Shown one piece after another: positions 26,242 to 34,137 of a DNA stretch of 64,000 bases. The position numbers and the translations under genes are program-made. The notes under the pieces are model-generated. The model did no database searches and was not told where the DNA came from. It worked only from the letters and a program-made list of their open reading frames with translations. Source of the DNA: a bacterium (GTDB taxonomy: Bacteria > RBG-13-66-14); contig DATKYS010000072.1 of assembly GCA_035528375.1 (NCBI GenBank), forward strand, positions 1 through 64,000. The letters are read 5' to 3'. Each line of letters starts with the position of its first letter. Position 1 is the stretch's first letter.

Positions 26242-27235
26242 AAGGCGCGAGGTCCTCTTCGAGCAGGATTGCCCCGCTCTGGACCTGGGCCGGGTGGCCG
26301 TTCTCGGCTTCGGCAACCAGGGCCGGGCCCACGCCCTGAACCTGCGCGACGCGGGCGCGGACGTGGCGGTCGCCCTGCGCGCGGGCTCACCGAGCGCCGA
26401 GGTCGCCCGCGGGGAGCGTTTACACGTCTGTTCTCCGGGAGAGGCCGTCGGAGCCGACGTGCTGGTCTGGGCGATTCCCGACGAGGCCGTCCCCGACGCC
26501 GCTTCGTCTTTCAAGAAAATAAAAGACGGTCAGCTCTGGCTCTTCCTCCACGGCCTGGCCGTGACCTGGGGCTGGGTCGTCCCTCCGGGAAACGCGGATG
26601 TCGCCCTCCTCGCCCCCCAGGGTCCCGGCGCGGCGTTGAGGGGGCTCTTCCTGGCGGGGAAGGGCCTGCCGGGGGCCCTGGCCGTCGAGCGGGATTCCAC
26701 CGGGACGGCGGAAGAGCGGCTGCTGGCCTACGCCCGGGCGGTGGGGTGCGCCAGGGGCGGTCTCCTCTGGACCACCTTCCGCGAGGAGACCGTGGTGGAC
26801 CACTTCGGGGAGCAGGCCGTGCTGTGCGGCGGCGTCCCGACGCTGGTCCGGGCGGCCTGGGACACCTTAGTCGGGGCCGGGCACGACCCGCGCCTGGCCT
26901 ACATCGAGTGCATGATGCAACTCAAGCTCCTGGCCGATCTGATGTACGAGCGCGGAACGGCGGGGATGCGGGGCGCGATATCGGGTACGGCGCTCTTCGG
27001 CGCGGCGACCGGCGGCGATGATGTGATCGGGGCGGAGACCAAAAAACGGCTCAGGGCGCTTTTAGAAAAAATCGAATCGGGCGCCTTTGCCGACCGCTGG
27101 CTCGCCGAATCCGGGAAACCGGACTGGCCCCGGGAAAGGGAACGCATCCTCGGCGGTGCGGACCCCTTCGAGGAGGCCGGCCGCTGGGTGCGCGAGAATC
27201 TTCGCTGGCCCGGTCTGGGCGGGGAGAACAGATGA
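26222..27235 (+). CDS. ketol-acid reductoisomerase-like protein with altered active site
   Basis: A 337-residue protein with the full class I KARI layout: Rossmann motif GFGNQGRAHALNLRDAG and the knotted helical domain (FGEQAVLCGG, AYIECMMQLKLLADLMYE, ISGT). Key positions differ from active enzymes: APKGPG is APQGPG (Gln133 for the catalytic Lys), one metal Glu is Gln233, and TAEYG is TALFG. Asp193, Glu197, Glu229, Ser254 and the LHG histidine (His110) are kept. Ordinary KARI activity in valine/leucine synthesis is therefore unlikely, and no ilv genes are near. GTG at 26222 or ATG at 26228 could be the start. It may be an NADPH-dependent enzyme for another substrate. Confidence 0.82.
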   Translation: MTMKGVERREVLFEQDCPALDLGRVAVLGFGNQGRAHALNLRDAGADVAVALRAGSPSAEVARGERLHVCSPGEAVGADVLVWAIPDEAVPDAASSFKKIKDGQLWLFLHGLAVTWGWVVPPGNADVALLAPQGPGAALRGLFLAGKGLPGALAVERDSTGTAEERLLAYARAVGCARGGLLWTTFREETVVDHFGEQAVLCGGVPTLVRAAWDTLVGAGHDPRLAYIECMMQLKLLADLMYERGTAGMRGAISGTALFGAATGGDDVIGAETKKRLRALLEKIESGAFADRWLAESGKPDWPRERERILGGADPFEEAGRWVRENLRWPGLGGENR

Positions 27236-27936
27236 CCGTACAACTGCCCGTCACGCCGCCGATTCCCCAGATATACTCCATCGCGTACATAATCGCCTAC
27301 GTGTTCCTGGTGGTGGGCGTCGTCGAGCAGTTCCGCTCCAGGGGCGTCATCTCCGACCTCTCGTCGCGGAACATCGTGGGTCTGGGCGTGGTCCCCTGCA
27401 CCCTGGCCGCTCCCTGGCTCTTCACCGACTGGTACTGGGTGCTGGCGGCGTCGGTGCTCTTCCTCGTGTTGAGCGCCCTCTCGATGAAGTTCGGCCTGCT
27501 CTCGAGCGTGGACGCGGAGAAGGGGCGGTTCGGCGGCGTGGCGATGGCCATCGTGCTGTGCGTCTCGGTTTTCATCGGCTGGTTCTTCACCGACCCGGGG
27601 CGGGGTATCGAGCTTCGACCCCTCGCCGCCTTCTGCGTCTTCCCCTCCTCCGTGGCCGACAGCCTCGCCGCCATGGTGGGCCGGCGATACGGCAAGGGAG
27701 AGCTCCGGCGCAATCGCTCGAAGATAGGCACCGCGGCCGGGATGCTGGGGGGCGTCGCGGCCTTCGTAATCGTGAACGTTATCTTCGGGTTCACCGGTTG
27801 GCTTTCCTACATCCTCGCCGTGGGCTTCGGGGCGCTCGTCGGTCTAGCCGAGCTGATAAGCCCGGTTCAGCTCGACAACCTCGTTACGGGCGTCGTGGCC
27901 GGCGTGGGCGGTTACCTCATCCTCACCCTGGGGTAA
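27232..27936 (+). CDS. polyprenol/phytol/dolichol kinase-like membrane protein (first of a tandem pair)
   Basis: A 234-residue protein with about seven hydrophobic helices and the kinase/cytidylyltransferase-type pattern of the dolichol/phytol kinase family: SSRNIVGLGVV after the first helices, then SVADSLAAMVGRRYGKGEL and RSKIGTAAG. Members use CTP to phosphorylate long-chain prenols. The motif His of RKxxHI is missing here but present in its tandem neighbour, so the pair may be a heteromer or one may be degenerate. It overlaps the KARI-like stop as ATGA. The prenol substrate is unknown. Confidence 0.68.
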   Translation: MTVQLPVTPPIPQIYSIAYIIAYVFLVVGVVEQFRSRGVISDLSSRNIVGLGVVPCTLAAPWLFTDWYWVLAASVLFLVLSALSMKFGLLSSVDAEKGRFGGVAMAIVLCVSVFIGWFFTDPGRGIELRPLAAFCVFPSSVADSLAAMVGRRYGKGELRRNRSKIGTAAGMLGGVAAFVIVNVIFGFTGWLSYILAVGFGALVGLAELISPVQLDNLVTGVVAGVGGYLILTLG

Positions 27937-27948
27937 GAAGGAGGCTCC

Positions 27949-28647
27949 ATGAACCAGTGGGTTTCCCTGGCCGTCTCCTACGCGGCCGTCTTCGCGGTCA
28001 TCGGCACGGCGGGCGTCCTGGCCAGGAAGGAAAAAATCTCCGGCGAGGCGGCGCGGAAAGTCATCCACATCGGGGTGAGCAACTGGATCATCCTCGCCCT
28101 GTTCATCTTCCGCGACTGGTACTTCGCGATAGCAGGCCCGCTCTCCTTCATCGTCATCAACTACGTCTCCTGGAAGCTCGACCTCTTCAAGGGGATGGAA
28201 TCGGGGGACAAGAGCCCGGGCACGGTGTTCTTCTCCGTCAGCCTCTCGATTCTCACCTGGCACTTCTGGTGGCTGGCGAACATCGGCGCCGGCGATTTCC
28301 GCTACGCGGCCGTCATGGGGATACTCGTCCTGGGGTGGGGCGACGGGCTCGCGGCGGTTTTCGGCCACAAGTGGGGGAAGACGAAGCTTTTCGGCCAGAA
28401 AAGCCTCGTCGGTACGCTGACGATGTTCGTCACGAGCGCCGTCGTGGTTTTTTTGGTTCTGACCCTCGTCGGGGCGCACGACCTTTTGACCAACGTCCTG
28501 TTGGCCCTCGGCCTGGGCGCCCTGGGGACGCTGACGGAGCTCTTCCTCCCCGGGGGCTGGGACAATCTCCTGATCCCCCTGGTCGTGTCATACGCCTACT
28601 ACGGCTGGTTTTGGCTGTGCAATCTCGCCGCGGGCGGCGTTTTCTGA
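27949..28647 (+). CDS. polyprenol/phytol/dolichol kinase-like membrane protein (second of a tandem pair)
   Basis: A 232-residue membrane protein of the phytol/dolichol kinase family. It keeps the hallmark motifs RKVIHIGVSN, GWGDGLAAVFGHKWGK and GQKSLVGT, so it is the better candidate for activity of the tandem pair. About seven hydrophobic helices are seen. AGGAGG precedes the ATG at 27949, 12 nt behind its paralogue. The four genes from 25594 to 28647 form a tight unit of three membrane proteins plus one NADPH-fold protein, suggesting prenol or lipid chemistry. Confidence 0.75.
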   Translation: MNQWVSLAVSYAAVFAVIGTAGVLARKEKISGEAARKVIHIGVSNWIILALFIFRDWYFAIAGPLSFIVINYVSWKLDLFKGMESGDKSPGTVFFSVSLSILTWHFWWLANIGAGDFRYAAVMGILVLGWGDGLAAVFGHKWGKTKLFGQKSLVGTLTMFVTSAVVVFLVLTLVGAHDLLTNVLLALGLGALGTLTELFLPGGWDNLLIPLVVSYAYYGWFWLCNLAAGGVF

Positions 28648-28654
28648 TAGAATT
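28646..28654 (+). promoter_or_regulatory. possible extended -10 promoter before the phosphoesterase
   Basis: TGATAGAAT, an extended -10, 33 nt upstream of the TTG start at 28688. It could give independent expression of the last three genes of the run. Confidence 0.45.
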
Positions 28655-28687
28655 GGTTGACTGATACGTTTCGTCCCGGAGTGACCC

Positions 28688-29569
28688 TTGATCGTAGGCT
28701 TCTTCTCCGACATACACGCCAACCTCGACGCCCTGGCGATGGTGCTGGACCACCTCCGGCGCCTGGAGGTGAACGCCCTCTACTGCGGCGGCGACATCGT
28801 CGGTTACGGCGCCTGCCCAAACGAGTGCCTGAACATCGTCCGCTACGCCGAGGGGGACAAGCGGGTTTCCAAAAAGCAGGTCCTCGAGCACCTCGCCTCC
28901 ACCGATGTGAGCGACCCCGAGCGCCTGGTCTCCTTCCTGACCCAGACCACCACCGTGACGGTGAAGGGGAACCACGACCACGTCGCCATAACCCCCGGCG
29001 CCGAGTACCTCTTCAACTCCTTCGCCGCGAGGGCGATTCTTTGGACCCGCGAGGTGATTTCCCGCGAGAACGTGGACTACATTTCCGCGCTCCCCATGGG
29101 CATGGACGCGGGCGAGGACGGTCAGCCCATACGGCACAAAAAGTCGAAGACCGTCCTTTTCCGGATGGTCCACGCCAGCCCACACGAACCGGAGCGCTGG
29201 CACTACCTGTTGAACCGGCGCGAGATAGAGCGGGCCTTCAACGCCCTGGAAGTGGGTTTCTGCTTCATCGGGCACAGCCACCAGCCGGTCATCTTCGAGC
29301 AGCACGAGGACGGCTACGTGGAGGTCATCACCGAGGAGGAGCACGTCCCGAGCATCTTCCGCCGCTACATCATCAACATGGGGAGCGTGGGCCAGTCCCG
29401 GGACGGAAACCCGAAGAGCTGCTGCGCCACCCTGGAGTTCACCCCCGGCTTCCGCAACCTGATGATTCGCCTGCACCGCGTGTCCTACGACATACCGCGG
29501 GCCGCGGAGCGTATCATCTCCGCCGGGCTGCCCGAGGAGCTGGGCGGCCGGCTCCTGCACGGCATTTGA
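28688..29569 (+). CDS. calcineurin-like metallophosphoesterase
   Basis: A 293-residue phosphoesterase with every metal motif: SDIHAN, GGDIVGYG, GNHD, VHASPHEP and GHSHQP. The GSVGQSRDGNPKS motif near the C-terminus is typical of the YfcE/serine-threonine-phosphatase-like bacterial subgroup. The substrate is unknown; such enzymes act on nucleotides, phosphodiesters or phosphoproteins. TTG start at 28688 with GGAG upstream. Its stop overlaps the start of the CoA-binding gene (TTGA). Confidence 0.85.
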   Translation: MIVGFFSDIHANLDALAMVLDHLRRLEVNALYCGGDIVGYGACPNECLNIVRYAEGDKRVSKKQVLEHLASTDVSDPERLVSFLTQTTTVTVKGNHDHVAITPGAEYLFNSFAARAILWTREVISRENVDYISALPMGMDAGEDGQPIRHKKSKTVLFRMVHASPHEPERWHYLLNRREIERAFNALEVGFCFIGHSHQPVIFEQHEDGYVEVITEEEHVPSIFRRYIINMGSVGQSRDGNPKSCCATLEFTPGFRNLMIRLHRVSYDIPRAAERIISAGLPEELGGRLLHGI

Positions 29570-29970
29570 GCCGGGAAGCCATAGCCGCGTTCTTCCGCTC
29601 GAAGGTCATCGCCGTGGCCGGGGCCAGCCGCGACGAACGGAAATACGGTTACAGGGTCTACCGTAGGTTGAATGGGTCCGGAAGGTACACGGTCTACCCG
29701 GTGAACCCGCGGACCGACGAGATTGACGGCGACCGGTGCTATCCGACGCTGGCCGCGCTCCCGGAAAGGCCCGACGCGGTGATATTCATCACCCCGCCCC
29801 CGAGGACCGCCGCGTTGATGCGGGAGGCACTGGGGCTGGGGGTAAGAATTTTCTGGATGCAGCCGGGCGCCGACGGCCCCGAAGCGGTCCGCATGGCCGA
29901 GGAGGCCGGGGCCCACTTGGTCCGCGGTCGTTGCGTCCTGGTGACCGATCCCGAGGAGTATTTGACGTAA
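29566..29970 (+). CDS. CoA-binding domain protein (YccU-like)
   Basis: A 134-residue Rossmann-fold protein of the YccU type: VIAVAGASRDERKYGYRVY, VYPVNPRTDEIDG, DAVIFITPPPRTAALM, RIFWMQPGADGPEAV and a C-terminal CVLVTDPEEY. In this family the domain binds CoA or a related nucleotide, but the function is not known. TTG start overlapping the phosphoesterase stop; its TAA overlaps the ATG of the radical SAM gene (TAATG). The three genes are thus translationally chained. Confidence 0.82.
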   Translation: MSREAIAAFFRSKVIAVAGASRDERKYGYRVYRRLNGSGRYTVYPVNPRTDEIDGDRCYPTLAALPERPDAVIFITPPPRTAALMREALGLGVRIFWMQPGADGPEAVRMAEEAGAHLVRGRCVLVTDPEEYLT

Positions 29971-31571
29971 TGAAAAAGGGCTCGCTGGACTTCGTCCTGG
30001 TGGGAGCGGCGGCGGCGGTCGGCCTCGCCCTGCTCCTCGTCGGCCTGTTCGTACCCTTCGGCCCCGAGGAGGGCCGGATGGTCGCCGAGAGCGGACCGGG
30101 GGGCGTCGTCAACTGGCTCTTCATCGGCTTCGGCGTCGCGGGGCTCGGCGCTTCAATCGTCCTTCTGCTCCTGGCGCTGCGCCGTCGGCGACAGGTGGCC
30201 GATCCCGACCACCCCGCCCGGCACCACCTCGTCGAATCCTTCCTCAAGAGGCCCGAGCCGCTCAAGCCCGGCATCTACCACCTGCGCTCCGGCGACGCAA
30301 TGGAGGGCTACCGGGTCCACCTGCGCATCGAACCCAACGGCAACGGCACCCTGGTGGTCAACGCCGCGAAAATCATCCACCTGAACCAGACCGCCGCCGA
30401 GTACGCCAAGCTCATCGTCGAGGAACGCACGCCCCGGGACGCCGTCCGGGAGATAACCGCCCGGTACAACGTCCCCAAAAAGATCGCCCTCGCCGATTAC
30501 CGGGAAATCCAGGGAATCATCACCGAGCTGGCACGCGGCGGTGACGTCTGCCCCGTGACCTACCTCGACCTCGACCGCTACGAGCCGTTCAGCGTGGAGA
30601 CATTCGCCCCCTACCGGGTGGACCTCGTTCTCACTTACGCCTGCAACGCGGACTGCGGCCACTGCTACGTGGCCCCCGAGCGCCGGAACAAACCATCGTT
30701 GGTCAAGGAGGACTGGCGCCGGGTCATGGAAAAACTCTGGGCGGTCGGGGTGCCCCACGTGACCTTCACCGGCGGCGAGGCCACTCTTTACCCCCACCTG
30801 CGCGAGCTGATCGAGTACGCCGAGGACATCGGCCTGGTGACGGGTCTTTTAACCAACGGGCGGAAGCTGGCCGATAAGGACTACCTGGCCGGGCTGGTGG
30901 AGGTGGGGCTGGACCACGCACAGATAACGCTGGAGAGCTGCGACGAGGCGGTGCACGACGCCATGGTGGGGGCTCCCGGGGCCTGGAGGGAAACGGTGCA
31001 GGGCATCAAAAACGCCCTGGCGCAGCCGCTCTACGTCCTGACCAACACGACGATCACCCGGCGCAACGCCGACCACGTCCGCCGGACGGTGGAGTTCCTG
31101 GCCGACCTGGGACTCTCCCAGGTGGCGGCCAACGGGATGATCCACTCCGGGAAGGGGAAGGGAAATCCCGACGCCCTGACCGAGGCCGAGCTTGCGCCGT
31201 ACGTGGAGGAGTTTTTCAACGCCGCCGTCTCGCGCGGCCTGAACTTCCTCTGGTACACCCCGACGCGCTACGAGGAGCTCAACCCGCTCGAGCTGGGCGT
31301 GGGTATAAAGACCTGCTCCGCCGCGAGGTACAACCTGGCCGTGGAGCCCGACGGCGACGTGCTGCCCTGCCAGAGCTACTTCGAGGTTATGGGCAACATC
31401 CTCACCGACGACTGGGCGAAAATCTGGAACAGCCCCCTGGCGGTGAGCCTGCGCAACAGGGAGTGGGTCCCCGACGAGTGCCGCGGGTGCGCCGAATTCC
31501 CCCTGTGCGGCGGCGGCTGTCCACTGCTCCTGCAGGAGGACGGGAACGTCATATGCAGCGCGCCGGCGTAA
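29970..31571 (+). CDS. membrane-anchored radical SAM protein with PqqD-like and SPASM domains
   Basis: A 533-residue protein in four parts: two transmembrane helices (about 8-30 and 47-71), a PqqD-like peptide-binding domain (about 110-190, with VVNAAKIIHLNQTAAEYAKLI), a radical SAM core with Cys225, Cys229 and Cys232 (CNADCGHC) and GGEATLYPHL, and a C-terminal SPASM region rich in Cys (TCSAARYNLAVEPDGDVLPC, CRGCAEFPLCGGGCP). Enzymes with PqqD and SPASM domains usually modify ribosomal peptides. The membrane anchor is unusual, and no precursor peptide is evident nearby. Last gene of the run, ending at a strong terminator. Confidence 0.87.
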   Translation: MKKGSLDFVLVGAAAAVGLALLLVGLFVPFGPEEGRMVAESGPGGVVNWLFIGFGVAGLGASIVLLLLALRRRRQVADPDHPARHHLVESFLKRPEPLKPGIYHLRSGDAMEGYRVHLRIEPNGNGTLVVNAAKIIHLNQTAAEYAKLIVEERTPRDAVREITARYNVPKKIALADYREIQGIITELARGGDVCPVTYLDLDRYEPFSVETFAPYRVDLVLTYACNADCGHCYVAPERRNKPSLVKEDWRRVMEKLWAVGVPHVTFTGGEATLYPHLRELIEYAEDIGLVTGLLTNGRKLADKDYLAGLVEVGLDHAQITLESCDEAVHDAMVGAPGAWRETVQGIKNALAQPLYVLTNTTITRRNADHVRRTVEFLADLGLSQVAANGMIHSGKGKGNPDALTEAELAPYVEEFFNAAVSRGLNFLWYTPTRYEELNPLELGVGIKTCSAARYNLAVEPDGDVLPCQSYFEVMGNILTDDWAKIWNSPLAVSLRNREWVPDECRGCAEFPLCGGGCPLLLQEDGNVICSAPA

Positions 31572-31598
31572 AAAAGGTGGGATGGCCCCACCTTTTTT
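31570..31598. terminator. bidirectional terminator
   Basis: AAAAAAGGTGGG and its complement with a 5-nt loop, T-runs on both strands, lying between convergent genes. It begins in the radical SAM stop codon. Confidence 0.85.
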
Positions 31599-31622
31599 TA
31601 TCATCCGATGGACCGACACGCG

Positions 31623-32153
31623 TCACGCACCACCGTGTTCCCCGATGGTGGCGAGGGCGTCGAGAACCACCTCCCGGAAGGCCTCGGCTTTATCCTCGTG
31701 ACAGTAGCAGTCCACGTGGACGAGGTTTTTCCCGACGAGGAGCAGGCTGTCCAGGTTGTAGTACCCGAAGTTGAAGTAGTCGGCGGAGGCGATGGGAACA
31801 CCCTTGGCGCTCGTCCGGTTGTATCCGCCCCAGCGGAAGGCGGGCCCCCGGTCGCCCGCGGTTATGGCCCGGCGGAGATCTGCGAGCATGTCCCCCAGGA
31901 AGGCGTTGGCGTCGCCGTCGTAGAAGGACGTTATCTCCTCGATGCTGTGCCCGGGCTCCCCCACGGGGTAGATGTAAATGACGCCCAGCGCCTCGCCTTC
32001 GGGCCTGAGCAGCAGGACGTGACCCGCCTGGTAGGCGTAGAGCTCCGTTCCATCGGGCTCGTCGAGGTCCACCTTCAGCCCGTCCAGGTCAAGCGTCAGG
32101 GCCGAGACGGGGAGGGACGCCAGGAGCAGCAGGTAGAGCGAGCGGTGGAGCAT
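31623..32153 (-). CDS. secreted protein of unknown function
   Basis: A 176-residue protein with a signal peptide (hydrophobic residues 5-18, likely cut after VSA). The mature part is a mixed alpha/beta domain with VLLLRPEGEALGVIYIYPVG and LVHVDCYCHEDKAEAFREVV. The pattern recalls small domains that bind or process hydrophobic molecules, but I recognise no family. Own promoter at 32186-32214 and GGAGG upstream of the ATG. Transcribed alone, ending at the shared terminator. Confidence 0.72.
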   Translation of the reverse strand: MLHRSLYLLLLASLPVSALTLDLDGLKVDLDEPDGTELYAYQAGHVLLLRPEGEALGVIYIYPVGEPGHSIEEITSFYDGDANAFLGDMLADLRRAITAGDRGPAFRWGGYNRTSAKGVPIASADYFNFGYYNLDSLLLVGKNLVHVDCYCHEDKAEAFREVVLDALATIGEHGGA

Positions 32154-32185
32154 CTTTTAAAAACCTCCGGTGGGATTTTCTTCGT

Positions 32186-32214
32186 ATTATAATCCGCCGG
32201 CGGCGCGAAACCAA
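32186..32214 (-). promoter_or_regulatory. sigma70 promoter of the 31623-32153 gene
   Basis: TTGGTT, 17-nt spacer, perfect TATAAT on the minus strand, 32 nt upstream of the ATG. Confidence 0.7.
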
Positions 32215-32249
32215 GACGTCAAATCGAGCGGGAAAATCAAGGAGAGGCT

Positions 32250-33650
32250 TTGCGAATTTCTCTGGATAACATCCGCGAGCACATAGTCGGATGGGATAAA
32301 AAGGTCCCCCTGGCCACGGGCGGCACGCGGCGCTACGTCTATCTGGACAACGCCGCCAGCACACCGGCCCTGGCCCCGGTGCGGGACAAGGTGAACGAGC
32401 TCATCGGCTGGTACTCCTCGATCCACCGCGGCACCGGCTTCAAGAGCGCCGTGGCCACCCACGCCTACGAGCGGGCCCGGCAGGTGATACTCGACCTCGT
32501 CGGCGCCGGGGAAAACGACTACATCGCCGTCTTCAGCTCCAACACCACCGAGGCGCTCAACAAGCTGGCCTGCTCTCTGGGCTATCCCGAGGACCCAGTG
32601 GTTCTGGTGAGCCCGCTGGAGCACCACTCCAACGATCTGCCCTGGCGGCGGTACGCCGAACTGGCGTACCTCCCCATTTCCGCGGGAGGCGTCGTTGACC
32701 TGGCCGCCACCCGCAGACTCGTGGAGAGCCTCGCCGACCGTCTGGCTCTGATTGCGGTCACCGGGGCGAGCAACGTGACGGGCCTGCTGGTCCCGGTTCA
32801 CGAGCTGGCGAAGATAGCCCACGCGAACGGGGTGAGGATTCTGGTGGACGGCGCCCAGCTCGCTCCGCACCTGCCACTCAGCGTGGACCCGGGCGAGCCG
32901 GGGGCGCATCTCGACTACGTCGTCATCGCCGGGCACAAGATGTACGCCCCCTACGGCGGCGCGGCGCTCATCGGTCGGAGGGACGCCCTCGAGGCCTGCG
33001 GTCCGGCCTGCCGGGGCGGCGGCACGGTGAAGCTCGTCACCCGCGACGACGTCGTGTGGGCCGACATGCCCGACCGGCTGGAGCCGGGCACGCCCAACTT
33101 CGTCGGCGCGGTCGCCATGGCGGTGGCGGCTAAAACGCTCGAGACGCTGGGTTACGACGCGATTCGACGTCGAGAGAACGAGATGACGAAACGGCTGCTG
33201 GAAGGTTTGCTCGCGGTGCCCGGCATTACAATCTACGGCTCGTCCGACACGACCGCGCTCGACGGGCGGTTGGGGGTGGTCAGCTTCAACCTCGACGGGA
33301 TACCGCACCAGCTCGTCGCCGCCGTTCTGGCCTTCGAGGGCGGCATCGGGGTCCGCAACGGCTGCTTCTGCGCCCAGCCCTACGTCGCGGAGCTTCTGGG
33401 GTTGGGAAGGGAGGAATTCGCCCGGCTGGCGGGGGAGATGCTGACCGACGGCGACCGACGCCGGATACCCGGCATGGTGCGGGCCAGCCTTGGTATCTAC
33501 AATGATGAAGAGGATGTAGACCACTTCCTCGCCGAGCTCGCGCGCCTGGCGGAAAAAGGCCCACGGCTCGACTACACGCAGGACACGGCCACCGGCGCCT
33601 TCCACCCCGAGGGCTACGCACCCGATCTCGATCGCCACTTCGTCCTCTGA
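32250..33650 (+). CDS. class V aminotransferase, cysteine-desulfurase-like
   Basis: A 466-residue PLP enzyme of the NifS/SufS superfamily. Seen: YLDNAASTP, SPLEHHSNDLPW, the PLP-binding Lys230 in AGHKMYAPYG, and the catalytic-Cys loop RNGCFCAQP (Cys372 and Cys374). SufS normally has GHHCAQP; here both residues before the usual Cys are changed and a second Cys appears. It could be a cysteine desulfurase or another sulfur or amino-group transferase. No SufBCD, IscU or thiouridylase gene is adjacent. TTG start at 32250 with AGGAGAGG upstream. Confidence 0.8.
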   Translation: MRISLDNIREHIVGWDKKVPLATGGTRRYVYLDNAASTPALAPVRDKVNELIGWYSSIHRGTGFKSAVATHAYERARQVILDLVGAGENDYIAVFSSNTTEALNKLACSLGYPEDPVVLVSPLEHHSNDLPWRRYAELAYLPISAGGVVDLAATRRLVESLADRLALIAVTGASNVTGLLVPVHELAKIAHANGVRILVDGAQLAPHLPLSVDPGEPGAHLDYVVIAGHKMYAPYGGAALIGRRDALEACGPACRGGGTVKLVTRDDVVWADMPDRLEPGTPNFVGAVAMAVAAKTLETLGYDAIRRRENEMTKRLLEGLLAVPGITIYGSSDTTALDGRLGVVSFNLDGIPHQLVAAVLAFEGGIGVRNGCFCAQPYVAELLGLGREEFARLAGEMLTDGDRRRIPGMVRASLGIYNDEEDVDHFLAELARLAEKGPRLDYTQDTATGAFHPEGYAPDLDRHFVL

Positions 33651-33675
33651 CGCCGCCGCGTCCGGTAAACTATTG

Positions 33676-33703
33676 GGGGTGCGCGATGGGCGCACCCCTT
33701 TCC
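33676..33703 (+). terminator. terminator after the class V aminotransferase
   Basis: Nine-bp stem GGGGTGCGC/GCGCACCCC with a 5-nt loop followed by TTTCC. Confidence 0.65.
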
Positions 33704-33713
33704 GCGACTGCGG

Positions 33714-33743
33714 TTGACGTTCCCCTCAAGGTTCGTATATTAT
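33714..33743 (+). promoter_or_regulatory. sigma70 promoter
   Basis: TTGACG followed by TATATT (16-nt spacer) or TATTAT (18 nt). Upstream of the secreted protein gene at 33790. Confidence 0.65.
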
Positions 33744-33789
33744 GTATCAATCACTGAAACGGGAGAGAAACCGGAGGAAGGGAGGGACG

Positions 33790-34119
33790 ATGTACGTTGT
33801 GCGAAAGTGGGCTGTTCTGCTGCTGCTCCTTACCCTCGTCCTGGGCGCCTGGGCCGAGGTGAAGCAGTACGAGGTGACACTCACCCTGACCAGCGAACAG
33901 ATCAAGTCCGTAAAGGGGGGCTACGGGCGGACCGTCGCCGTCAAATTCACCGCGGCCCAGCTCACCGCCATCCGGGATGTCCTGCCTGAGTTCGACTTGA
34001 CCGAGATGACGCTGACCTCCTCGCTCCTGGGGCGGAGCAACCAGATTCTGCTCGTCATCAAGGCTTTCGACGACCCGCGCGGACGGTTATTCGAGGCCAA
34101 CCCGCAGCCGTCGCCGTAG
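33790..34119 (+). CDS. small secreted protein of unknown function
   Basis: A 109-residue protein with a signal peptide (LLLLLTLVLGAWA) and a short mature part of about 86 residues with no Cys and no motif I know. The start at 33790 is preceded by GGAGGG. Own promoter at 33714-33743. Followed by a repeat cluster without a clear terminator. It stands alone, so context gives no hint of function. Confidence 0.7.
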   Translation: MYVVRKWAVLLLLLTLVLGAWAEVKQYEVTLTLTSEQIKSVKGGYGRTVAVKFTAAQLTAIRDVLPEFDLTEMTLTSSLLGRSNQILLVIKAFDDPRGRLFEANPQPSP

Positions 34120-34137
34120 GCATTCGGGCTGCTTTAT

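Noticed and set aside
32188-32193. TATAAT on the plus strand as promoter of the class V aminotransferase
   Set aside because: The plus-strand reading has no -35; the same bases form a better minus-strand promoter (TTGGTT-17-TATAAT).
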